This document shows, in pieces, positions 29,873 through 37,822 of a stretch of DNA of 55,693 bases. The stretch is from Candidatus Equicola stercoris (lineage in GTDB: Bacteria; Bacteroidota; Bacteroidia; Bacteroidales; Bacteroidaceae). How positions within the stretch are numbered: the first letter of the stretch is position 1; each line of letters begins with the position of its first letter. The translations under genes and the position numbers were made by a program. Below the pieces are notes generated by a model, which saw only the letters and a program-made list of their open reading frames with translations, ran no database searches and had not been told where the DNA came from. Location of the stretch: the NCBI GenBank assembly GCA_018065415.1, contig JAGHTI010000023.1, positions 1-55,693 of the forward strand. Direction: 5' to 3'.

Positions 29873-30970
29873 TTATTTTTTATAATTTGTCTGATAAAAA
29901 CGTTTTTTTACAACTATTCCTTCAAAAGTCTTTTTGCGGATGCGTATCCATAGGGGCGTATCAAGTTTACTGTATTCTGTATTGACTAATGCGAAACAGA
30001 TACTTTTGTCAAGTGATATAGAATGGTAGCCTGTAGTGACCACTCCCACTTCGGTGCCGTCTTCTAACTCAACAGGATATCCTGCACGTGGTATTGCACG
30101 ATCGGTCAATTCTATTCCGATCAATTTTTGTTTTACTCCGTTGTTTTTCTGTTCTGTCAGAGCATCTTTTCCGATGAATTCTGGTTTGTCTAATTTGCAG
30201 AACATGCCTAATCCTGCCATTATTGGAGAGATGTCTTTTGATAATTCGTCACCATACAGCGGAAGCCCGGCTTCAAAGCGTAGTGTGTCGCGACAACCAA
30301 GTCCGCAAGGTGTAACTCCTGCGTGGACGAAAGAATTCCAAAGCAATTGTGTTTTTTCAGGTGTGGCATATATTTCAAAACCATCTTCGCCAGTGTATCC
30401 TGTTCTAGAAATAATCATTCCTTCGATTTCAGTAAATGTGTAGAATGACAATTTCTTTAAGGCGTCAACACTTTCGTTGCTGATATTAAGAGTGCTCAGA
30501 AAATCTTCTGATGCGGGACCTTGCAGCGCAATTTGCCCCCATTTGTTAGAGTCGTTGGTGATAACAACATCATGCTCTTCCACATTCTGTAGTATCCACG
30601 CATAATCTTTCTCAATGTTTGCTGCGTTGACGACTAATAGGAATTTGTCGGGATACCTATATACCAATAAATCGTCAACAACGCCACCATCTGGATAACA
30701 CATCATGCCATAAAGGATTTTTCCAGCTTCTAAGTCTTTTACATCATTTGTGAAAATGTGATTTATAAACTTGACCGCATCTTTGCCGGAGATAAATATT
30801 TCGCCCATATGCGACACATCAAACATTCCGACTTGTTGTCTAACTGCCAAATGTTCTTGTGTTATACCTTCATATTGTATTGGCATATCAAATCCAGCGA
30901 AAGGACTCATTTTTGCTCCAAGTTTTACATGGTCTTCCCAAAGACATGTTTTTTTGATATTATTTTCCAT
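29873..30970 (-). CDS. gcvT: Glycine cleavage system aminomethyltransferase (T protein)
   Basis: 365 residues from ATG 30970. The ORF-track start is a TTG at 30988 that lies inside the -7 promoter element, so it cannot be used. Family blocks: MSPFAGFDMPIQYEGITQEHLAVRQ, VGMFDVSHMGEI, IISRTGYTGEDGFEIY, CGLGCRDTLRFEAGLPLYG. It transfers the methylene group from the H protein to tetrahydrofolate and releases ammonia. It precedes gcvH in the same transcript. Confidence 0.96.
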   Translation of the reverse strand: MENNIKKTCLWEDHVKLGAKMSPFAGFDMPIQYEGITQEHLAVRQQVGMFDVSHMGEIFISGKDAVKFINHIFTNDVKDLEAGKILYGMMCYPDGGVVDDLLVYRYPDKFLLVVNAANIEKDYAWILQNVEEHDVVITNDSNKWGQIALQGPASEDFLSTLNISNESVDALKKLSFYTFTEIEGMIISRTGYTGEDGFEIYATPEKTQLLWNSFVHAGVTPCGLGCRDTLRFEAGLPLYGDELSKDISPIMAGLGMFCKLDKPEFIGKDALTEQKNNGVKQKLIGIELTDRAIPRAGYPVELEDGTEVGVVTTGYHSISLDKSICFALVNTEYSKLDTPLWIRIRKKTFEGIVVKKRFYQTNYKK

Positions 30971-30985
30971 ATTATATTTTTTTTG

Positions 30986-30993
30986 CAAAGATA
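30986..30993 (-). promoter_or_regulatory. -7 element of the gcvTH promoter
   Basis: The minus strand reads TATCTTTG, matching TAnnTTTG, 15 nt upstream of the gcvT ATG. The -33 region lacks a clean TTTG. It predicts a leader of about 10 nt. Confidence 0.6.
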
Positions 30994-31037
30994 GGAAAAT
31001 ATTTAGAAATCATAAATGCTAAATGCTAAATTATTTC

Positions 31038-31045
31038 TAACTTTG
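31038..31045 (+). promoter_or_regulatory. -7 element directly before the first nucleoside kinase
   Basis: TAACTTTG ends only 4 nt before the ATG at 31050, so transcription would begin at or within a few bases of the start codon (leaderless or nearly so). The -33 region has no clear TTG. Confidence 0.55.
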
Positions 31046-31049
31046 CACT

Positions 31050-31676
31050 ATGCATATAGTAATTGCAGGTAATATAGGCAGTGGTAAGACGACACTTACT
31101 AAGATGTTGGCAAAGCATTATGGATGGAAGCCAAAGTTTGAAAGTGTTACTTTTAACCCATATCTGGAAGATTATTATAAAGATATGAAACGTTGGAGTT
31201 TCTGTCTAGAGGTTTATTTTTTGAAAGAACGTTTTAAGGATTGCTTGGAGATAGCTGATAGTAACGATGTTATAGTGCAGGACAGAAGCATATTTGAAGG
31301 TGTGCATGTTTTTGCGGCTAATAATATGGCACAAGGTAATCTTTCTAAACAGGATTTTGAAACGTATATGAATCTTTTTAGTGCGATGATGTCTGTTACT
31401 CCAAAACCAAATTTGATGATATATCTAAAGTCTTCCTTACAGCATCTCGTTGCACAGATACAGAAACGTGGTCGTGAATATGAACAGAGCATGCCAATTG
31501 AATATTTGCAGGGGTTGAATCAGAGGTATGATGATTTTATATACAACAAGTATAAGGGTCGCGTGCTTATTGTTGAGACGGATGGAATAGATTTTAAAGA
31601 AAATCCGAAAGATTTTGCCACTATTACAGATAGGATAGACTCATTACTTTATGGTCTGTTCTCCGAACAAAAATAA
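31050..31676 (+). CDS. Deoxynucleoside kinase (dGK/dAK family), copy 1
   Basis: 208 residues. P-loop GNIGSGKTTLTKML at the N-terminus, the substrate Glu in PKFESVTFNPYLEDYY, the DRS signature in VIVQDRSIFEGVHVF, and the LID arginines in QKRGREYEQSMPIEYLQ. It belongs to the Dm-dNK/dCK/dGK family that salvages deoxynucleosides to monophosphates. Specificity is probably purine deoxynucleosides by analogy with the paired dAK/dGK of Gram-positives. A paralogue follows 28 bp downstream. Confidence 0.9.
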   Translation: MHIVIAGNIGSGKTTLTKMLAKHYGWKPKFESVTFNPYLEDYYKDMKRWSFCLEVYFLKERFKDCLEIADSNDVIVQDRSIFEGVHVFAANNMAQGNLSKQDFETYMNLFSAMMSVTPKPNLMIYLKSSLQHLVAQIQKRGREYEQSMPIEYLQGLNQRYDDFIYNKYKGRVLIVETDGIDFKENPKDFATITDRIDSLLYGLFSEQK

Positions 31677-31704
31677 TATTGAAATAACATAAATCTAAAA
31701 CATT

Positions 31705-32322
31705 ATGCATATAGCAATCGCAGGAAATATTGGTAGTGGTAAAACTACTTTGACAAAAATGTTGGCAAAGAGATATGGTTGGGAACCCCGTTTTGAATCT
31801 GTAGAGTATAATCCTTATCTTCAGGACTTCTATAATGATATGAAACGTTGGAGTTTTAACTTGCAGATATATTTTCTTAATACTAGATTCAAGGATGTTG
31901 TGGAGCTTTCAAAGACATCAAAGACAATAGTCCAGGATAGAACGATATATGAGGATGCAAAAATTTTCGCTCCAAATATTCATGCTATGGGGAATATGAC
32001 TGATAGGGATTTTCAGACTTACTCTGATTTGTTTGAGCTTATGATGTCGTTAGTGAAGAAGCCAGATTTGATGATATATCTTCGCTCATCTATTCCGAAT
32101 CTTGTGGCACAGATACAGAAGCGTGGTCGTGAATATGAGCAGAGTATGCAGCTAGATTATCTTAAGGGACTTAATGATCGCTATGAAGAGTGGATAGGTT
32201 CTTATGATGGTCGCCTACTTGTTCTTGATGTGGATACATTGAAGTTTGAAGAGAATCCAAAGGACTTTGAGACGATAACGGAAAAGATTGATTCGCTACT
32301 CTTTGGTCTTTTCCCTATGTAG
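31705..32322 (+). CDS. Deoxynucleoside kinase (dGK/dAK family), copy 2
   Basis: 205 residues, clearly a tandem paralogue of the preceding gene: the same MHIxIAGNIGSGKTTLTKMLAK start, PRFESVEYNPYLQDFY, VQDRTIYEDAKIF and QKRGREYEQSMQLDYL. Copy 1 has DRSIFEG where copy 2 has DRTIYED, a position near the substrate site. The pair may form a heterodimer with split dAdo/dGuo specificity, as described for Lactobacillus. It is followed by a hairpin terminator. Confidence 0.9.
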   Translation: MHIAIAGNIGSGKTTLTKMLAKRYGWEPRFESVEYNPYLQDFYNDMKRWSFNLQIYFLNTRFKDVVELSKTSKTIVQDRTIYEDAKIFAPNIHAMGNMTDRDFQTYSDLFELMMSLVKKPDLMIYLRSSIPNLVAQIQKRGREYEQSMQLDYLKGLNDRYEEWIGSYDGRLLVLDVDTLKFEENPKDFETITEKIDSLLFGLFPM

Positions 32323-32361
32323 AGGTGTTTTGTCTTTTGTAGTACTATATTGGCAAAAAAT

Positions 32362-32393
32362 GAAAAGCGACTGATTCACATCGGCCGCTTTTC
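32362..32393. terminator. Bidirectional terminator between convergent genes
   Basis: GAAAAGCG pairs with CGCTTTTC, with an inner CTGA/TCGG extension around TTCACA. A T-rich tail follows on the minus strand (CATTTTTTG) and the A/T-rich stem gives TTTTC on the plus strand. It sits between the second kinase and the small secreted protein gene. Confidence 0.7.
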
Positions 32394-32437
32394 TCGTAAT
32401 AACTTAAAAACTAAAACTTATACTATGAAAACAATTA

Positions 32438-32785
32438 TTATCTTACCAACTTTTTGTTAACTAATGTTGCGTTTAAAACCCTAAGGTATTTCTTGTATTG
32501 ATCTTTCTCAAGATACATTTTCATGTATTTGATGTTTCTTTTTATCGCAATATCCATCTTTTCATCACGTTTGTCATTTGTTGTCCCAATTTCTTTTACT
32601 TCTGCACAAAATGTTTCGTGAGTATTTGAAACTCCTTGCAACTGCTCGTTAGATAGATTGAGATACTTGCTAAGACTATTCATGTTTGTACTCATGTCAA
32701 ATGTATCAACATTATTGACATTTTCAACTGCCTGTGTTGTTGTGCCTGCCAAGGCCATTGCAACGATAATAAAAATCTTTTTCAT
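32438..32785 (-). CDS. Small secreted protein of unknown function
   Basis: 115 residues with an N-terminal signal peptide (MKKIFIIVAMALAGTTTQA). The mature part is helical and charged (YLNLSNEQLQGVSNTHETFCAEV, then MYLEKDQYKKYLRVLNATLVNKKL). The LNLSxEQ...YxxxLxxT pattern resembles small periplasmic proteins common in this phylum, loosely like Spy/LTxxQ helices, but I do not recognise the family. A strong Shine-Dalgarno-like GGAGGA lies 6 nt before the ATG, which is exceptional in this window. Confidence 0.65.
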   Translation of the reverse strand: MKKIFIIVAMALAGTTTQAVENVNNVDTFDMSTNMNSLSKYLNLSNEQLQGVSNTHETFCAEVKEIGTTNDKRDEKMDIAIKRNIKYMKMYLEKDQYKKYLRVLNATLVNKKLVR

Positions 32786-32998
32786 AAATCCTCCATTTTT
32801 TATTATTAAATTTCTTTTTTCTTCAAGTCATCTGTTCTTTATGTTTGAGATGCCTCTCTGATTCAGATGCAAATGTAGGGGTGAAATTGATAATTATCAG
32901 TGTTACTGTGGCTGTTTTCGCACACAACATAACTTTTATTGATATAAATCAAACCAAGTGATGATTTGTATCAATGATAAGTCTTTTAAAATGTATTT

Positions 32999-33895
32999 TT
33001 ATACTTTATGTGCAAGTAGCATAAAGTCAAGGATAGTAAGTGCGGCCATGGCCTCTACTATTGGTAGTGCACGGGGTACTGCACATACGTCATGTCTCCC
33101 TTCATGTTCTTTTCCTAATGTGGGTATTGGCTTAAATGCTATCCTAAAATTGATATCCTCTCCGTTGCTTATTCCTCCAAGAATGCCCCCTTGTTTTGCT
33201 TCATTATGTTCACTTCCTTTCATTGTTGCTGCAGCGAAGCCTTCTCCATATTCAAATCCTTTTACAGCATTGATACTAAGCATTGCCATTCCAAGGGTTG
33301 CGTGTAGTTTGTTGTATATTGGTTCTCCGAGACCTATGGGGCATCCTTTTATTGTGCAAGAAATTATACCGCCACATGTATCACCTTGAAGCCATGCCTC
33401 ATGGATCCTTTCATATAAATCCTTTTCGTTTTCTATTTCGGCTTTAATAGTTATCCCCTTGCTGTTGAGAATTATCTTTGCAAAGGCTCCAGCCGCGACA
33501 CGTACTACAGTTTCACGCGCTGAAGCACGTCCGCCACCGCGATAATCGCGAATGCCATATTTTTTTTGGTACGTTAAATCAGCATGTCCTTTGCGAAACA
33601 CATCGCACAGATTATCATAATCCTGTGGGTGCTGGTCGTTGTTGTGTATTATAAATGCAATAGGGGCACCTGTGCTTCTTCCTTCGAAGACTCCGCTGAG
33701 AATCTCCACCTTGTCATCCTCCCTGCGTGCAGAGTCAAAAGGATTTTTTGCAGATTTTCTTTTATCTACTTCCTGTTGTATGAAATCGATGTCAATGAGT
33801 ATGTTTGAAGGAAAACCATCAATAACTCCACCGACACATATTCCGTGACTCTCACCGAAAGTGGTAAGTCTTAATATGTTTCCAAAGGTATTCAT
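32999..33895 (-). CDS. aroC: Chorismate synthase, unusually short form
   Basis: 298 residues against about 355-360 for typical AroC. Core signatures are intact: [94 protein letters not shown] and [18 protein letters not shown]. Three surface segments of the usual enzyme are missing cleanly and in frame: after SKGITIKAE, before GGILGG, and between KPIPTL and GRHD. The usual RRRPGQSR segment is also altered to [14 protein letters not shown]. It converts EPSP to chorismate with reduced FMN. It starts 3 bp after slyD, same strand. Confidence 0.9.
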   Translation of the reverse strand: MNTFGNILRLTTFGESHGICVGGVIDGFPSNILIDIDFIQQEVDKRKSAKNPFDSARREDDKVEILSGVFEGRSTGAPIAFIIHNNDQHPQDYDNLCDVFRKGHADLTYQKKYGIRDYRGGGRASARETVVRVAAGAFAKIILNSKGITIKAEIENEKDLYERIHEAWLQGDTCGGIISCTIKGCPIGLGEPIYNKLHATLGMAMLSINAVKGFEYGEGFAAATMKGSEHNEAKQGGILGGISNGEDINFRIAFKPIPTLGKEHEGRHDVCAVPRALPIVEAMAALTILDFMLLAHKV

Positions 33896-33898
33896 CTG

Positions 33899-34483
33899 TT
33901 AATGGTTTTTGCAACCACAATGATGGTCGTGTCCTCCACAGCCTCCGTGCTCGCATCCGTCATGGTGACAGTGTCCACAACTACATCCTTCCTCATTACC
34001 ACCTGATAAGAATGCGATAAATTTGTTTATTTCTTCTGTAGTAGCATCGCGATTTTCTACAACCTTACCTTTGTATTCAATTATCTCGCCAGCCAACGGA
34101 TGGTTGAAATCCATGATTACTTTTTCTTCTGTGATGTCAACGACATGTCCAAAAAGTTTCATCCCGTCTTCGTTCTGCATAGGTACGTCAGCACCTTTGT
34201 AAATGTGATCATAATCGAAATGGCCGTTGATGGAAAAGATACTATGATCAAGTTCAAGTATTCGCTTTTCATCTACTTGTCCGTATGCTTCGTCGGCAGT
34301 TAACGTAAAATCAAAATCTTCTCCTTGTGGTACATCTATGATGTGTTTTTCAAAGGCTTCAAGGGTGTATCCCATGCCACTGATGAAAGTAAATGGTTGA
34401 TTTTCTCGTGTACGTTCTCTCAAATGTTTTCCGTTCTCGTCTTCTGTGTAGAGATTATACTCAACTGCAATGTATCTATTCAT
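33899..34483 (-). CDS. slyD: SlyD-like FKBP-type peptidyl-prolyl isomerase with metal-binding tail
   Basis: 194 residues from ATG 34483. The ORF-track start at 34525 lies inside the SRP RNA gene and is rejected. The FKBP core is split by an insert-in-flap domain as in SlyD: FTFISGMGYTLEAFEKHIIDVPQGEDFDFTLTADEAYG, then VTEEKVIMDFNHPLAG. The last ~35 residues are packed with Cys, His and Gly (CSCGHCHHDGCEHGGCGGHDHHCGC), a probable Ni/Zn-binding tail. It acts as a folding helper and possible nickel store. It lies between the SRP RNA gene and aroC. Confidence 0.9.
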   Translation of the reverse strand: MNRYIAVEYNLYTEDENGKHLRERTRENQPFTFISGMGYTLEAFEKHIIDVPQGEDFDFTLTADEAYGQVDEKRILELDHSIFSINGHFDYDHIYKGADVPMQNEDGMKLFGHVVDITEEKVIMDFNHPLAGEIIEYKGKVVENRDATTEEINKFIAFLSGGNEEGCSCGHCHHDGCEHGGCGGHDHHCGCKNH

Positions 34484-34510
34484 AATTGTTATGGTTGTTT
34501 TAGAAAAGAA

Positions 34511-34606
34511 GGGTAAGCTACTCACATCGCACCGCTACAACCTAATACCCTTGCTCCGGTCAAGGCCTGGGGGATTCAAAGGGAGCTGGTCGTATAAGAC
34601 TTACCC
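34511..34606 (-). ncRNA. ffs: Signal recognition particle RNA, small bacterial type
   Basis: Read on the minus strand, the ends GGGTAAG and CTTACCC pair. The apical region is CCC-CAGG-CC-TTGACC-GG-AGCA-AGGG, giving the symmetric SRP54-binding loop (CAGG opposite AGCA). The 3' side GTAGCGGTGCGATGTGAGTAGC resembles the conserved 3' arm of 4.5S RNA. The apical loop is TTGACC rather than GGAA. A consensus promoter starts transcription at about the first base. It would direct Ffh-dependent membrane targeting. Confidence 0.85.
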
Positions 34607-34612
34607 AACGTG

Positions 34613-34644
34613 CAAAGGTACGATAATTTTCTGTTTTGTCAAAA
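34613..34644 (-). promoter_or_regulatory. Promoter of the SRP RNA gene
   Basis: On the minus strand, TTTTG (34640-34644), a 19-nt spacer and TACCTTTG (34613-34620). The predicted start, 5-7 nt on, is at about 34606-34608, coinciding with the 5' end of the RNA deduced from pairing. Confidence 0.8.
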
Positions 34645-34694
34645 TTTTTCTCTCAAAGATTACTTATTAGTTAATATAGTTATTACTTTTTTTG

Positions 34695-34702
34695 TACCTT
34701 TG
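34695..34702 (+). promoter_or_regulatory. -7 element of the glycosyltransferase operon
   Basis: TACCTTTG lies 21 nt before the ATG at 34724, diverging from the SRP RNA promoter. The -33 region is T-rich without a clean TTTG. Confidence 0.55.
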
Positions 34703-34723
34703 TCGCAAATATAATGAAATAAT

Positions 34724-35680
34724 ATGGATATATCGGTTGTTATCCCTTTGTTTAATGAAGCAGAATCTCTTCCAGAGCTTTATGCGTGGATAGAGAGGGT
34801 AATGAGAGAAAATAGCTTTTCCTATGAAGTGGTATTCGTTAATGACGGAAGTACTGATAATTCGTGGGAGGTAATTCGTGACTTGAGTGTTCACCCAGAA
34901 GTTCATGGTATTAAATTCCGCAGAAATTATGGTAAGAGTCCTGCTTTGTATTGCGGTTTTAAAGTGGCACAAGGGGATGTGGTCATTACTATGGACGCCG
35001 ATTTGCAGGATTCTCCAGACGAGATACCAGAATTATTCCGTATGATAAAAGAAGAAGGTTACGATCTTGTATCTGGTTTTAAGATGAATCGCAAGAAAGG
35101 TGACCCGCTATCAAAGACGATTCCTACGAAATTATTTAACGCAACTGCTCGCAAAGTCAGTGGTATTCATAACCTTCATGATTTCAATTGTGGCTTGAAA
35201 GCTTATCGTAAGGAGGTGATAAAGAATATAGAGGTCTATGGCGAGATGCATCGTTATATACCATATCTTGCAAAAAATGCTGGTTTTGACAAGATAGGCG
35301 AAAAACCTGTTCATCATCAGGCTCGTCAGTATGGAAAGTCGAAATTTATGGGATGGAATCGTTTTGTCAATGGCTATCTTGATTTGATTACGCTGTGGTT
35401 CTTGAGTACATTCGGTAAAAAGCCGATGCATGTCTTCGGTTTTTTAGGCTCTTTAATGTTTCTCATTGGTTTCATCGCAGTTATTGTCATAGGTTCTGTA
35501 AAAATATGTGCTCTGATGAATGGCACACCGGCTCGTCTTATTACGGATATGCCTTATTTCTATATTGCTTTGACTATGATGTTGCTCGGTACACAGTTCT
35601 TTCTTGCTGGTTTTGTTGCCGATTTGGTGAGTCGCAGTTCGTCAAATAGGAACGACTATCAGATAGAAGATACATTGTAA
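34724..35680 (+). CDS. Family 2 glycosyltransferase, GtrB/DPM1-like
   Basis: 318 residues. The GT-A domain (~1-215) has VVIPLFNEAESLPELY, FVNDGSTDNSWEV, ITMDADLQDSPDEIPEL (DxD-type DAD) and the product-side DFNCGLKAYRKEV. Two C-terminal transmembrane helices follow (VFGFLGSLMFLIGFIAVIVIG and YFYIALTMMLLGTQFFLAGFV). Such enzymes move a sugar from a nucleotide donor to undecaprenyl phosphate on the cytoplasmic face. Donor sugar unknown. DUF6452 follows 6 bp later. Confidence 0.9.
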   Translation: MDISVVIPLFNEAESLPELYAWIERVMRENSFSYEVVFVNDGSTDNSWEVIRDLSVHPEVHGIKFRRNYGKSPALYCGFKVAQGDVVITMDADLQDSPDEIPELFRMIKEEGYDLVSGFKMNRKKGDPLSKTIPTKLFNATARKVSGIHNLHDFNCGLKAYRKEVIKNIEVYGEMHRYIPYLAKNAGFDKIGEKPVHHQARQYGKSKFMGWNRFVNGYLDLITLWFLSTFGKKPMHVFGFLGSLMFLIGFIAVIVIGSVKICALMNGTPARLITDMPYFYIALTMMLLGTQFFLAGFVADLVSRSSSNRNDYQIEDTL

Positions 35681-35686
35681 GTGGTA

Positions 35687-36196
35687 ATGAACAAGCGTAA
35701 ATTTCTTCCTCTTGGGTTGTTCGCATTTATCCTGATGCAGATGGTAGCATGTTCTTCCATCGACTGCCCTTTTATGAATACGGTATATACTACCTATCAA
35801 CTGAAACAGGGAGAAGAAAAGACGGATACTCTCAGAGATACTCTTTCTGTTTGGATTCATCGTTTTGATAAAACGGATTCCGTTGTGCTTAATAAAGCTG
35901 TCAATGTGACTTCTTTCAATTTGCCTATGAGTTACACTAATCTAGAAGACTCGTTGTTTTTCTGTATTGTCCACGAAGTATCAAAAGAACCAAAAGTTTG
36001 TTCATCTGTTTTGGATACTGTTGTGGTAAAAAAAACAAATACACCGCATTTTGAATCCGTTGACTGTAGCCCGAAGTATTTTCATGAGATAACAGATGTC
36101 AATCACACCAACAACGGTATTAACTTCATAGAAATAAAGAATACATCGGTAACGTATGAACCGAAGAATCATTTTTATATTTATTTTAAGCATTAG
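35687..36196 (+). CDS. DUF6452 family lipoprotein
   Basis: 169 residues from ATG 35687; the GTG two codons earlier is an alternative. The N-terminus MNKRKFLPLGLFAFILMQMVACSS is a lipoprotein signal with lipobox MVAC. The mature part is a beta-rich domain with repeated DSVV/DSLFF strands. I place it in DUF6452 from memory, the family normally adjacent to DUF6048 in Bacteroidota. It overlaps the next gene by 41 bp. Function unknown; probably an envelope pair with DUF6048. Confidence 0.75.
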   Translation: MNKRKFLPLGLFAFILMQMVACSSIDCPFMNTVYTTYQLKQGEEKTDTLRDTLSVWIHRFDKTDSVVLNKAVNVTSFNLPMSYTNLEDSLFFCIVHEVSKEPKVCSSVLDTVVVKKTNTPHFESVDCSPKYFHEITDVNHTNNGINFIEIKNTSVTYEPKNHFYIYFKH

Positions 36197-36812
36197 CGTT
36201 CTGCCATTGTCAGCACAGACGCCAAAGCAGACAGAGCAACGAGATACCATTTTTCGTTCTGTGGCTGTATGGGCAAATCTCGTTGGAATTGGAAAACTTG
36301 CCTTTTCTGATTATGGAGAGTATGAGGCAGGTGTAAGGGTAAGCATAAAAGATGTATTTTATCCTACTGTTGAAGTCGGTATTGGTAAGGCTGACCATGA
36401 TGATGATGTTACTGGCATACACTACGATTGTTCTTCACCATATTTTAAGCTGGGTTGTGATTATAATATGTTGAAGAATAAACATGATAATTATAAGGTC
36501 TTTGCTGGCATACGTTATGCTTTTACCTCTTTCAAGGCAAATATCTCGCGACCAGGGCTCATTGACCCTGCCTGGGGAGGTGCTTGTGATTATAAGATTG
36601 AAGGTGCTAAGTGTACTCAACATTGGGCAGAGGTCGTAGGAGGATTGGATGCTAAGGTGTGGGGGCCATTGCATCTTGGCTGGACGGTACGTTATCTACA
36701 GCGACTTGCTTTTAATGTAGATGATATCGGCAATGTATGGTATGTACCAGGATTTGGCAAAAGCGACACCACGGGTTGGGATGCCACGTTTAATATAACA
36801 TTACAATTGTGA
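36156..36812 (+). CDS. DUF6048 family predicted outer-membrane protein
   Basis: 218 residues. A signal peptide (IIFIFILSISVLPLSAQ) precedes a beta-barrel-like series of strands with alternating aromatics (AVWANLVGIGKLAFSDYGEYEAGVRVSI, FKLGCDYNMLK, FAGIRYAFTSF, WAEVVGGLDAKVWGPLHLGWTVRY). It is assigned to DUF6048 by partner gene and pattern. The start lies 41 bp inside the upstream gene. The stop overlaps the apbE GTG. Confidence 0.75.
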   Translation: MNRRIIFIFILSISVLPLSAQTPKQTEQRDTIFRSVAVWANLVGIGKLAFSDYGEYEAGVRVSIKDVFYPTVEVGIGKADHDDDVTGIHYDCSSPYFKLGCDYNMLKNKHDNYKVFAGIRYAFTSFKANISRPGLIDPAWGGACDYKIEGAKCTQHWAEVVGGLDAKVWGPLHLGWTVRYLQRLAFNVDDIGNVWYVPGFGKSDTTGWDATFNITLQL

Positions 36813-37822
36813 GGAAGGCTTGGAAAATAACTTTCTTGTTGTTGCTGATAATAGGCTCAGTATGGGCAATAATCAGGCATAATAACATGCCTTATCAGCA
36901 TGGAAATGGTTTTATCTTTGGTACTGTTTATTCTGTTGTATATCAGTATGATGATAATCTTGATAGCCTTATCATTGACCGACTTAATACTATTGATGCG
37001 TCATTATCAGTCTTTAATGACACATCAGTAATAACTAAAGTTAACAATAATAACCCAGTTAGTCTGTCTAATGATTTTATTCAGGTGTTCAAGAAGGCAG
37101 AATATGTGTCGGAAGTAACAAATGGTGCTTTCGATATTACTGTTGCTCCGTTGGTAAATTTGTGGGGGTTTGGTTTTAAAGGTAATCGTCAGCAAAATGT
37201 TGATACACATAGCTTGGATTCCATACGTCAATTTGTAGGGTATGAAAAAGTACGTATCTCATATAATCGTATTTTGAAATCTGATTCTCGTGCTATCCTT
37301 GATTGCAGTGGCATTGCTAAAGGTTATGGTGCAGATGCTGTTGCCTCTTTGTTTGATGAAAAGGGGATAAACAATTATATGATTGAGATTGGCGGTGAGA
37401 TAGTGTCAAAGGGCCTCAATGACAAGCATCAACCTTGGAAGATTGGGATTACAAAGCCTGTTGATGACAGTCTTTCTGTTACGGGAGAACTTCAGACAAT
37501 GCTTGCTGTTAATAATGTGTGCATGGCCACAAGTGGTAACTATCGCAGGTTCTACTATAAGAATGGGAACAAATATGCCCATACCATCGACCCTATAACT
37601 GGTTGTCCTGTGCAACATAGCATGTTGTCAGCAACAGTTATTGCTCCCTCTTGTGCAACTGCAGATGCCTTCGCAACAGCCTTTATGGTGATGGGGTTAA
37701 AAAGAGCAAAGAAACTCTTGGATGAGCATGCCGAACTTATGGCATATATTATCTATGCAGGCAAAAATGGTAAGAATGACGTTTGGATGTCTCCAAAAAT
37801 GAAGACATTGATTTGTCAATGA
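36809..37822 (+). CDS. apbE: FAD:protein FMN transferase
   Basis: 337 residues starting at GTG 36809, which overlaps the previous stop (GTGA). A signal anchor or signal peptide (ITFLLLLIIGSVWAIIRH) directs it to the periplasmic side. ApbE blocks: GAFDITVAPLVNLWGFGFK, ILDCSGIAKGYGADAVA, YMIEIGGEIVSKG and the metal-binding YAHTIDPITGCPV...CATADAFATAFMVMG. It covalently attaches FMN to a Thr of targets such as NqrB/C or RnfG. No target is in the window. It overlaps the Crp gene by 4 bp. Confidence 0.93.
   Translation: MRKAWKITFLLLLIIGSVWAIIRHNNMPYQHGNGFIFGTVYSVVYQYDDNLDSLIIDRLNTIDASLSVFNDTSVITKVNNNNPVSLSNDFIQVFKKAEYVSEVTNGAFDITVAPLVNLWGFGFKGNRQQNVDTHSLDSIRQFVGYEKVRISYNRILKSDSRAILDCSGIAKGYGADAVASLFDEKGINNYMIEIGGEIVSKGLNDKHQPWKIGITKPVDDSLSVTGELQTMLAVNNVCMATSGNYRRFYYKNGNKYAHTIDPITGCPVQHSMLSATVIAPSCATADAFATAFMVMGLKRAKKLLDEHAELMAYIIYAGKNGKNDVWMSPKMKTLICQ

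Noticed and set aside
30971-30988. TTG start giving six extra residues on GcvT
   Set aside because: It lies within the -7 promoter element, so it would not be in the transcript.
32999-33895. aroC as a frameshifted pseudogene
   Set aside because: The frame is intact and all core motifs are present; the missing parts are separate in-frame losses.
34484-34525. Longer N-terminus for the SlyD-like protein
   Set aside because: The extra codons overlap the SRP RNA gene; MNRYIAVEY at 34483 is the natural family start.
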